Shown here piece after piece: positions 46,301 through 53,089 of a stretch of DNA of 64,000 bases. The position numbers and the translations under genes are program-made. The notes below the pieces were generated by a model. It saw only the letters and a list, made by a program, of their open reading frames with translations, was not told where the DNA came from and searched no databases. Numbering within the stretch: the first letter of the stretch is position 1; each line of letters opens with the position of its first letter. Source of the DNA: Microbulbifer sp. MKSA007 (lineage in GTDB: Bacteria; Pseudomonadota; Gammaproteobacteria; Pseudomonadales; Cellvibrionaceae); contig CP128433.1 of assembly GCA_032615215.1 (NCBI GenBank), forward strand, positions 2,439,501 to 2,503,500, written 5' to 3'.

Positions 46301-46458
46301 ATGTGGGTACCGGCGCAGAGGTACAAAGGCCCCTGGCCACGGTTGTGATTGGGGGGATTATTTCTTCCACACTTCTAACTCTGTTTGTACTTCCGCTACT
46401 GTATCGGATTGTGCATGGCAGGGGAGGGGAAGAGATGATTAAAAACGCTATTAAGTAG
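43312..46458 (+). CDS. czcA: CzcA-type heavy-metal efflux RND pump
   Basis: 1048 residues and twelve membrane helices in two halves. The proton-relay and metal motif of helix 4 reads LGALDFGLIVDGAVIIVEN, the DFG-x3-DGA-x4-EN pattern of the HME1 group that exports Zn, Co, Ni or Cd, rather than the HME4 (Cu/Ag) pattern. Other marks are PDITNVQVQINTEAPG at the start and SEFIPQLNEGDIALHALRIPGT after helix 7. It pumps metal out of the periplasm or cytoplasm using the proton gradient. It is the last gene of the operon, followed by a strong hairpin. Confidence 0.95.
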   Translation: MIESILRFSIERRYFVLSLIFILVGLGVWSYQKLPIDAVPDITNVQVQINTEAPGYSPLEAEQRITYPVEAALAGLPNLEYTRSISRYGLSQVTVVFKEGTDLYFARNLINSRLGTIESNLPPGLEPEMGPIATGLGEIFMYTVEALPGATQPNGQPYDATALREIQDWIIKPQLSLVPGVTELNTIGGYNKQYHVTPDPRQMLNFGVSMEDIAEALRRNNESRGAGYLENNGRQLLVRSPGQLQNIGEIEDVVITSRSGVPVKISDVAEVAIGKELRTGAATRDGEETVLGTAMMLVGENSREVARNVAVALEQVKSTVPEGVKVEAVYDRTTLVDKAIATVQKNLIEGALLVVVVLFLLLGNIRAAFITAAVIPLSMLATIFGMVQTGVSANLMSLGALDFGLIVDGAVIIVENAIRRLAEAQQRKSGKLPLQERLELVFQATNEVIRPSLFGVLIITVVYIPLFTLTGVEGKMFHPMAATVVMALLAALVLSLTVVPAAVAVFLTGKVSEKENKVIVATKSLYKPLLIAAMKVRWLVLSGALALVLFCSWLATTLGSEFIPQLNEGDIALHALRIPGTGLEQSVEMQRLLEQRIKAFPQVDKVFAKIGTPEVATDPMPPNVADNFVILKPRNQWPNPKLPQEQLVAEIEAAVRELPGNNYEFTQPIQMRFNELISGVRADLGIKVFGDDLDQLVASSNQILGVLNGIEGVADARVEQVEGLPVLSVVPKRIALARYGIDLKTLQDLVSTAIGGESAGLIYEGDRRFQLVVRLPEGLRRDYENLGDLPVPLPAGSPLGSYVPLSEVANLEMTPAPNQVSRENGKRRVVVTANVRDRDLGSFVEEAKARIQQQVSLPAGYWLVYGGTFEQLESASTRLSIVVPLTLLVILGLLVMAFGSFKDALIIFTGVPLALTGGVLALWLRGMPLSISAGVGFIALSGVAVLNGLVMLSFIRQLRQQGGELLVSIIDGAMIRLRPVLMTALVASLGFVPMALNVGTGAEVQRPLATVVIGGIISSTLLTLFVLPLLYRIVHGRGGEEMIKNAIK

Positions 46459-46467
46459 ATGTTTCTG

Positions 46468-46499
46468 CCTACTTCACCTCACAAAAGAGGTGAAGTAGG
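46468..46499 (+). terminator. Strong hairpin after czcA
   Basis: A 13-bp perfect stem (46468-46480 with 46487-46499) and a 6-base loop ACAAAA, ten bases past the czcA stop. It lacks a long T run but is stable enough to end the czc message. Confidence 0.75.
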
Positions 46500-46749
46500 T
46501 GGAGAACCAATGAGGCAAGATTCAGTTAATTTATTGCCTCCTAGTGACGCTCTAAACAAAAGGTATGAGTGCAGGTCGTTCGGCGTCCTAATAAACTCCC
46601 CTATGAGTCTGTAAGATAATCATAGTGTCTAATATATAGCCTGCGTATGGTTTAAATGTATTGCTTTTATGGGGCTGTGTTTTTTTGGGGAGTGGTACAT
46701 ACTGAAAGTGATTCGATAGCTTGAGACGCCTAGTTTATGTGGAGCTGAT
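46500..46749. other. AT-rich spacer, no gene seen
   Basis: This stretch between the czc hairpin and the frame-shifted end of acyltransferase 1 shows only short frames and marks the change to AT-rich DNA that lasts until about 60 kb. Confidence 0.4.
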
Positions 46750-48023
46750 TCATATCAAATTCTTTAGAGTGTTGATATATTTTTCAGCAAAATTTAAAGC
46801 GTTATTTCTTTTTGTCAGTGGCTCACAGTATGAAAAGACAAAAACGGAACTTTTTTCTGTTGAATAAGTGCTCAATGATATTGGATGGGCGCCATGAGTT
46901 TGGAGTGAGGTACCTATGATGGGTTCAAAAAAATCATGTGCACACCCAGGGATTCCAGGTTACCCAAGTTGGATACACATAACCCTTCAAGAAAGTAGGG
47001 GTTGTTGGTTTCGTACTTTTCAACCCACTCTATAATACTCCCTAAATCATAGTTCTTGTGAAAGTTAAACTTACAATATTCACCGGACGCTGCCTGCCGA
47101 TCAAGTTCAGTCTGTAAGTGCTTTGCCAGCTCCCAGGTGTTCTCGATATCGATATCTGGTGTAACCTCAAGAGTAGTAACTGCAGAAAATGTACCAATAA
47201 CGCTTAATTCGATTCCGGTACCGCATAGGTCGCGGACATCCATGGGTAATAAGATTTTGATCCACTCTCTGTGATTTGGCAGTATGTTTGATGCCTGGAT
47301 GGCAATAGCACAAAAAAGCGCACTAGGTCTTACTTTGTGTTTTCTGCCAATAGTTGCAACGTGAGAGAGTTCCTCCATAGGAAATTTGCGATATAAAATA
47401 TGGCCCTCCCTTTCAGTAACAAAAGCGGCTTCTTCTACTGGCCATTTAAATAAATTTTCTTTAATTCCAGATTTTTGCTTGTTTGAGAAATGCTTGCTTG
47501 AATCAAAGTAGGTCTCAACTGGGTTGTATAACAGCTGTCTATCTAACCTGAATCTTCCTTGATCCAAAAAATACAAATCTAAAATATAGAATATGATCCC
47601 GGCAGACCGGCCGTCCAATGCAGCATGATTGCTGACCATAGATATGTAGCCGACTTTACCGAGTGAATTTAGATAGAAGGAAAGAGTATATGTACATGCT
47701 TCAACATTGAGTCCTGTTTTACCTCTGCGAGTATATTCATACTCAATATTAATGGGTGTTGAAAGCTCTTTTATTTCTATAGGGATATCCTCAAAGGGTA
47801 CATCGCAATACCAGCGCAGTTGCTCAGTTGACTCAACACGAGCCTGTAGAAGGGGGTAAATTTTATGGATTAAAGAAAAGGCAGTTTTAAGTTGCTCAAC
47901 ACTCAGTGGAATTAGAACTTTATAAAAGGAAACCAGCAAGGTTCCCCCGCAAGTTCTCCTGGCTAGCTCGGTAAATAATGCTTCTTCAGGCCCCAGCACC
48001 CTGGATAGTTCTGGGCTGGACAT
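46750..48023 (-). pseudogene. HxxxDG acyltransferase 1 (condensation-like), C-terminus frameshifted
   Basis: A paralog of the next gene. The ATG at 48023 has GGAAAGAG upstream. The open frame ends at 46914 after LGVHMIFLNPS. The missing end, GAHPISLSTYSTEKSSVFVF then SYCEPLTKR, continues in another frame to a TGA at 46750, matching the C-terminus of the paralog. The frames meet at seven T (minus strand); eight would restore the gene. The active-site motif is SNHAALDGRS. Like PapA5, BAHD and NRPS condensation domains, this fold moves acyl groups onto alcohols or amines. Truncation would remove about 55 residues of the second half-domain. Confidence 0.75.
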
Positions 48024-48570
48024 AGGTTCTCTTTCCAAGAACAGATTGACTTAATGTCAAACTTAATAAAATAGAAGTTAAGATGCAAAAATATTGATGC
48101 CTAAATGTTGCTTGCTTATCTACATATAGATGTTCGGAATACATAAGTGTTGGTTAAGATTTGTCGTGGTTTGATCTAATTCTGACTGGTTTGAGGTGCA
48201 TTGCTTGAGTGGGGGTGTGGGGCAATAGTTCCTTTAGAATATATGTGCGCCTTTCGATAAAGCTAGTAAGGTCGTCTCCTTTTGGTAGGTTACATTATGA
48301 AAGATAAGTGCTGAATTCTGGATGGTTTATTAGGTTAAAATTGATGATTGGAGAAATTCGGGAGATTCATGTGATATGACTGGCTGTGCTTGGTTGGCGT
48401 TACTAATATTTCCTTGCATTGATTTTTGGTGGTCACTTGTTGTGACCAATTGATTCTTTGTTGGAGAATCGTACATAAGGTGAAATTGTTTGGGTGTAGC
48501 CTCGGCTGATTAGGGAGTAGTGGGCGCCTTTGCTTTACTTTTGCTTTTGTTCGTTTTTTCAAGTCAAGGG
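48024..48570. other. Intergenic between the two acyltransferase genes
   Basis: AT-rich with no supported coding frame; a 75-codon Lys-rich frame at 48335-48562 has no recognisable domain. It probably holds a separate promoter for acyltransferase 1. Confidence 0.4.
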
Positions 48571-49857
48571 TTAGTTCTCAGGTTCTAAAAGCCTCTTGAT
48601 CGTGTTGATGAATTTTTCTGCAAAATTCAAAACGCTATCTCGTTTTGTGAGTGGGTCACAGTATGAAAATATAAATACAGAATTACGTACCGTTGAATAG
48701 GTTAGTAGTGAGATAGGGTGAGCCCCATGTGTTTGAAATGGAATTGCCGTGATGATTTCGAAGTGCTTCATTGCCGTGCCAAGCGCTTTCATACTGCCTA
48801 CATTAGATATACACATTCCTTCAGAAAAGACAGATTTCTTTTCCTCGTAGTCCTGAGCCCATTCAATAATATCCTCGAGTTTATATTTCTTGGGGAACAT
48901 GAACTTGAATGGTTCTCCTTCTTCCGCCTGTTTATCAAGCTCAATCTGTAAGTGACGCGCTAGTTGCCAAGTATCTTCTATATCTATATTGGGCATGATT
49001 TCAAGAGTGGTTGCTGATGAAAAAGCACCTACTGCACTTAATCCAATTTCAGTGCCGCAGAGTTCACGAACATCCACGGGTAGTAAAATCTTTATCCAAT
49101 CTTTATGGTTGGGTAATATTTTGGATGCTTGAATTGCAATGGCACAAAACAGGGCGCTTGGCCTTACCTTGTGGGTTTTCCCTATTTTTACCAGTTGTGA
49201 AATTTCTGCAATCGGAAATTGTCGATATATAGCGTGACCTTCACGTTCTGCTGCAAAAGCAGGTTCCTCTACGGGCCAATTAAAGAGTTCATCTTTTTGA
49301 GGTGATGGTTTTTCATGGGCAAAGTATTTAGAGGAACTAAAGTAGCTTTCGACAGCTTCGTAAAGTGGTTGCCCGCCCAACCTGAATGTTCCTTCATCTT
49401 TAAAGAATATGTCTAAAATACAGAATAAAGTCATCACTGATCGGCCATCCAAAGCTGCGTGGCTGCTGACCAGTGAGATCCATTCAGCTTCGTCATTGGA
49501 ATTAATATAGAAGGAAAGTGTATATGTGCATTTTTCAACATCAAGGCCCGTCTTCCCCCGACGATTGAATTCAGCCTCGAAATCAAGAGGCTCCTTCAAT
49601 TTTCGAACCTCAATTGGAATTGACTCGAATGGTACGTCGCAGCGCCATCGAAGCTTGTTGCCGGACTCAACTCTTGCCTGTAGAAGTGGGTAGATTTTAT
49701 GTGCCGATGCGAAACCACTTATTAATTTTTCAACGCTAAGAGGGGTGAGTACTTTGATAAAGGAGATTACTAATGTCCCCCCGCAAGTTCGCCTTGCCAA
49801 CTCGGTGAACATAGCCTCCTCTGCACCTAATACTCTGGAGAGCTCTGTAGCCAGCAC
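48571..49857 (-). CDS. HxxxDG acyltransferase 2 (condensation-like), intact paralog
   Basis: 428 residues from a GTG with a perfect AGGAGG upstream. The two-lobed chloramphenicol-acetyltransferase-like fold is indicated by the His133-x3-Asp137-Gly138 motif (SSHAALDGRS), the early LSRVLGAEEAMFTELARRTCGGT, and the late KILLPVDVRELCG that replaces the usual second motif. It is a stand-alone domain with no carrier or adenylation partner nearby, which fits PapA-type or alcohol acyltransferases acting on a lipid or polyketide. Identity with acyltransferase 1 is high throughout, so the pair arose by tandem duplication. The substrate is unknown. Confidence 0.78.
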   Translation of the reverse strand: MLATELSRVLGAEEAMFTELARRTCGGTLVISFIKVLTPLSVEKLISGFASAHKIYPLLQARVESGNKLRWRCDVPFESIPIEVRKLKEPLDFEAEFNRRGKTGLDVEKCTYTLSFYINSNDEAEWISLVSSHAALDGRSVMTLFCILDIFFKDEGTFRLGGQPLYEAVESYFSSSKYFAHEKPSPQKDELFNWPVEEPAFAAEREGHAIYRQFPIAEISQLVKIGKTHKVRPSALFCAIAIQASKILPNHKDWIKILLPVDVRELCGTEIGLSAVGAFSSATTLEIMPNIDIEDTWQLARHLQIELDKQAEEGEPFKFMFPKKYKLEDIIEWAQDYEEKKSVFSEGMCISNVGSMKALGTAMKHFEIITAIPFQTHGAHPISLLTYSTVRNSVFIFSYCDPLTKRDSVLNFAEKFINTIKRLLEPEN

Positions 49858-50306
49858 AAAGTACCTCCTTTTTAAAGCCCATCCATATCATGTAAAGTAA
49901 CTTGAATAGGCTTGAATCGCAAAAAACAATTGCTTAAAGATAAATGACTGTAGATTTGATTTTGGATACTTTGTTGCAGAAGAATAGTTAAGTGATGGTA
50001 AGTTGTACTAACAATAGTTTTATTGGTGCGGGTTTTAATTTAAGGGTTTTTCCAGAAAAATTGTTGTTTATTGGTCTGTAGCGGGTTTAGTGAAGTTCTT
50101 TACATTTGCTTTTACCCTACTGGGGGGTAGTAGACTTACAGTTGGGTTTTGGACAGTAGCTTTGTGGCCAGCATGTTGTAGTTGATGTAAGCTGTGGGTG
50201 AATGCTCTTAGTATAGTGGGTATATTTGCGTATCCATTGGTTACCCCTTGCTGAATAAGAGAGTTTGCACATCTTATATAATTTATTCTGACTGGATTTT
50301 TAAAAT
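49858..50306. other. Divergent promoter region of acyltransferase 2 and the SPFH gene
   Basis: There is no coding sequence. A TATAAT at 50277-50282 lies 25 bp before the SPFH ATG, without a convincing -35 element. A long G/T-rich stretch is the only other notable feature. Confidence 0.4.
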
Positions 50307-51242
50307 ATGCCGGAACAACTCTTTCCCCTTTTACTTTTTTGGCCTGCGATACTTGGAGCTGTAGTAATTTTTTTGTTAGCTAAGTCCATTGTGATAGTGG
50401 AACCGAAACAGTACCACTTTGTGCTATTTCTTGGTAAATATTGGAAAACTGCTACCCCTGGTTTCAACTTGATTATTCCCTACCTTTCCTGGGTAGACAA
50501 AAAAGCTTCAACGGCTCTACATGAAACCCCCGTTGAGTTGAGTCTAAAGACCAGTAATCATGTCACTTTTGGTTTGATTCTTAAGGTTCAGCACCAGGTA
50601 TCGTCGGATGTGCAGCTTGCATACAAAGCTCTATATGATTTAGAGAATTACCAGGCACAACTGAAGTCTTTTGCGACAGATGCAGCTATCCCTGTTGCCA
50701 ACGGCATTGAACTTGAAGACGTTTATAACAAAAAAGAACATATAGCTGATAAAGCCAAGGGGCGCCTTCGCCAATTTTTCCACGACTTTGGTGTAGAGAT
50801 TGTCGATGTATTATCAGATGAGCCGCGGCTACCCAAGTCGGTAGAGGTTCAGGCTAACAAAGTTATGGAAATGCAGCGGGAGAAGCAGGCCGCTACCTAC
50901 GAGGCTGAGGCGATTCGGGAGCGCGAAGTGGGTAAGGCTAAAGCTGATGGCGAGTCCGTAAAGATTCGTATGGAGAAAATGGGGGAGGCACGACGGGTAT
51001 ATGCACAAAGTGCAGCCGAGGCTATTAAGGTTCTTACCAGCGCTGGTACCAGCGCAGACGAAGCGTTGCGCTTTATGACTGCCATTGCAGATAATGATGC
51101 GCTGGTAACTGCTGCACGCCATGGGAGTACTGTAGTCATGGCTACTGGGCAAACTCAACAGGCACCCATCGCGCTACCAGTACATGAAAAGGCTAGAGCA
51201 AACGCTCAATCCAGGGTGCATGGTGAAGTAGAGTCTGCCTGA
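50307..51242 (+). CDS. SPFH/band 7 domain membrane protein
   Basis: 311 residues. One N-terminal membrane helix (LLLFWPAILGAVVIFLLAKSIV) is followed by the band 7 fold: IVEPKQYHFVLFLGKYWKTATPG and PYLSWVDKKASTALHETPV. A long Glu/Lys/Ala-rich helical region (about 185-260, KVMEMQREKQAATYEAEAIRE) forms the coiled cage wall seen in flotillin, HflK/C and stomatin. Such proteins make large membrane-bound cages that organise proteases and lipids. It is not adjacent to an NfeD-type or protease partner. An IS element lies just downstream. Confidence 0.85.
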   Translation: MPEQLFPLLLFWPAILGAVVIFLLAKSIVIVEPKQYHFVLFLGKYWKTATPGFNLIIPYLSWVDKKASTALHETPVELSLKTSNHVTFGLILKVQHQVSSDVQLAYKALYDLENYQAQLKSFATDAAIPVANGIELEDVYNKKEHIADKAKGRLRQFFHDFGVEIVDVLSDEPRLPKSVEVQANKVMEMQREKQAATYEAEAIREREVGKAKADGESVKIRMEKMGEARRVYAQSAAEAIKVLTSAGTSADEALRFMTAIADNDALVTAARHGSTVVMATGQTQQAPIALPVHEKARANAQSRVHGEVESA

Positions 51243-51267
51243 TATAGCTTTTTTTCAGAAAGAAGAT

Positions 51268-51271
51268 CTAG
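51268..51271. repeat. Left target-site duplication CTAG of the IS5 element
   Basis: CTAG directly before the left end GGAACCTCTGA; the same four bases follow the right end at 52439-52442. IS5-family elements favour YTAR targets. Confidence 0.85.
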
Positions 51272-52438
51272 GGAACCTCTGAATAATTCTGAGTCAATTT
51301 GGTAATATTCACCTACCCATCAAGACTACGATGAATCATGCACCAAGTCACCTTTGCCGAAGCAGAATATAAGCTAAAGCGTCGTATAACTCGCCGAGAG
51401 AAGTTTCTTTCTCAAATGGAAACCCTCGTCCCATGGCAGCGACTAGAAGCTCAGATCACTCCTTGTTACCCACAAGGTAAACGTGGCCGACAGCCATATC
51501 CATTGAGTGTCATGCTTCGTATTCATTGCATGCAGCTATTTTACAATCTCAGTGATCCCGCTATGGAAGATGCACTGTATGAAATTGAATCCATGCGTAG
51601 TTTTGCTGGATTGACTTTGAGTAGCCCAATTCCCGATGAAACAACGATTCTTAACTTTCGCCACTTACTGGAGCTCAATCAGCTAGGTGCAGCTCTTTTT
51701 GATGAAATCAACAAACACCTTGCTGAGAATGGGATGGTACTGCGTGAAGGCACGATTGTAGATGCCACTATTATCTCTGCGCCAACTTCAACTAAGAATG
51801 AAAAGAAAGAACGTGACCCGGAAATGCATCAAACAAAGAAAGGCAATCAGTGGCATTTTGGGATGAAAATGCATATCGGGGTTGATGATGTGCTCGGAGT
51901 AATACATAGCATAGATACAACAGCAGCGAATTCGCATGATGTCACAACCACAGAGCGAGTTCTCCACGGGGAGGAGAAAAGAATCTGGGGAGACTCTGGG
52001 TACATTGGTGCGGAGAAACGTGAAGAGTTGAAAGAGCGGGAGGCGGATTGGTATATAGCAATGAAGCCGAGCAAGCTAAAAACTCTTCCAGGGCGTGATG
52101 CACTCCGTAAAGCGGAAAAGATCAAGGCGCAGATAAGAGCGAAGGTCGAGCACCCCTTCCGCTACATCAAACGGGTATTTGGTTATGACAAGGTCCGCTA
52201 TCGGGGACTGGTAAAAAATACTGAGAGGCTGTGCTTACTGGCAGGCTTTACCAACTTATTAATAGGGAGAAAATACTTGGCTGCCTAGGGGTGGTTCGCC
52301 TGAAACCCACCTATTGAGGGTTTCAGATGAAAAATTAGGGGACTATTACGCGAAAATTACGCGTTTGTGCGTAATAAAGTGAATTTTTCAAGCAGCTCAG
52401 CTTAATTCTGGAAAAATGCTTCGTTGATCAGAGGATCC
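51272..52438 (+). mobile_element. IS5-family insertion sequence, intact
   Basis: A 1167-bp element with imperfect inverted ends: GGAACCTCTGAA at the left and, read inward, GGATCCTCTGAT at the right. It is bounded by CTAG on both sides and encodes one intact transposase, so it looks recent and may still move. Removing it and one CTAG rejoins AGATCTAGATCT, a palindromic target. It sits between the SPFH gene and the terminator that probably served it. Confidence 0.92.
51338..52288 (+). CDS. IS5-family transposase
   Basis: 316 residues. The N-terminal DUF772 domain (about 40-115) has PYPLSVMLRIHCMQLFYNLSD. The RNase H-like core has the first Asp in VDATIISAPT, the second in IWGDSGYIGAEKRE, and the Glu in KVEHPFRYIKRVFG with the Y-(x)2-R-K/R context, which is the DDE triad. 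The frame is complete and fills most of the element. Confidence 0.95.
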   Translation: MHQVTFAEAEYKLKRRITRREKFLSQMETLVPWQRLEAQITPCYPQGKRGRQPYPLSVMLRIHCMQLFYNLSDPAMEDALYEIESMRSFAGLTLSSPIPDETTILNFRHLLELNQLGAALFDEINKHLAENGMVLREGTIVDATIISAPTSTKNEKKERDPEMHQTKKGNQWHFGMKMHIGVDDVLGVIHSIDTTAANSHDVTTTERVLHGEEKRIWGDSGYIGAEKREELKEREADWYIAMKPSKLKTLPGRDALRKAEKIKAQIRAKVEHPFRYIKRVFGYDKVRYRGLVKNTERLCLLAGFTNLLIGRKYLAA

Positions 52439-52442
52439 CTAG
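52439..52442. repeat. Right target-site duplication CTAG of the IS5 element
   Basis: CTAG directly after the right inverted end; partner of 51268-51271. Confidence 0.85.
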
Positions 52443-52463
52443 ATCTTAATCCGGGGATTTTAT

Positions 52464-52494
52464 AAAAGGCATCACCTAGAAGGTGACGCCTTTT
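52464..52494. terminator. Bidirectional terminator displaced by the IS5 element
   Basis: Stem AAAAGGC(A)TCACCT / AGGTGA(C)GCCTTTT with loop AGA and one A-C mismatch. It lies between convergent genes and suits both strands. On the plus side the IS5 element now separates it from the SPFH gene. Confidence 0.85.
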
Positions 52495-52533
52495 ATATCA
52501 GAGTCAGAAATAAATATTTAAATTGAGTTTTAA

Positions 52534-53076
52534 CTATTGTGCTTCATTTATGGTCTCTGTAACTTCCACTCGGCTTTCAATAGCTAGGCCAGATTCTTTA
52601 ATTACATTAAAGGCTTCCAGTAAATCATTGCCTTCTTTAACTTTCAGGATGGCAATGTCAGTACCAGGAAATACTGATAACACTTCCATGTTAGCTACAG
52701 AGGCTACTTCTGATGCGCTTACATTTTTGTCTAGTAAAATTGTTATATTGCCAGTTAATGTTGTTAACTCATTAGTCATAGTGTTTCGTACTACCGTACC
52801 TTTGCCAACAACATCAGTTGTAGAGTCGTCAGCAATATCCACTATAGCCATTTCACCTTTTGTTGAAACAATACGTTCTGGCGCAGCAATCGCTGTGGGG
52901 ACGCTTGACAGTGATCTTTCGATTTTAAAGATGCCAAAATCAGCAGTGCTAGTTCTTAGCTTTGTGACCTTGATCTCTTTGCTTTCTACATTTAACTCTT
53001 TGTCAATATCGCTAGCTTGTACTATGCCAGATAAACATACCGCAGCTGTTAGTGTCATTAATATATTAAGCTTCAT
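52534..53076 (-). CDS. Secreted propeptide-like (I9-like) partner of the adjacent subtilase
   Basis: 180 residues from the ATG at 53076, with AGAAGGA upstream and only 13 bp after the protease stop. A Sec signal ends near IVQA. The C-terminal part (about 105-170: NITILLDKNVSASEVASVAN, EVLSVFPGTDIAILKV, EAFNVIKESGLAIESRVEV) has the strand-helix-strand pattern of subtilisin propeptides, in which a V-x-x-L/F-P-x-x-x-I-x-I-L strand precedes a helix. Aeromonas sobria protease ASP, a kexin-like subtilase, needs a similar external chaperone (ORF2) encoded just downstream. By analogy this protein may fold, guard or inhibit the protease. Confidence 0.65.
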   Translation of the reverse strand: MKLNILMTLTAAVCLSGIVQASDIDKELNVESKEIKVTKLRTSTADFGIFKIERSLSSVPTAIAAPERIVSTKGEMAIVDIADDSTTDVVGKGTVVRNTMTNELTTLTGNITILLDKNVSASEVASVANMEVLSVFPGTDIAILKVKEGNDLLEAFNVIKESGLAIESRVEVTETINEAQ

Positions 53077-53089
53077 TGTGTTGTCCTTC

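Noticed and set aside
46914..48023. Reading acyltransferase 1 as a complete shorter protein
   Set aside because: The missing C-terminus is present in the adjacent frame and matches the paralog closely, so truncation by a one-base change is the better reading.
48335..48562. A 75-codon Lys/Gln-rich frame between the acyltransferase genes
   Set aside because: Low-complexity composition, no ribosome binding site and no domain.
49858..50306. Possible small RNA or riboswitch ahead of the SPFH gene
   Set aside because: No conserved box or stable fold stood out; only a lone -10-like TATAAT was found.
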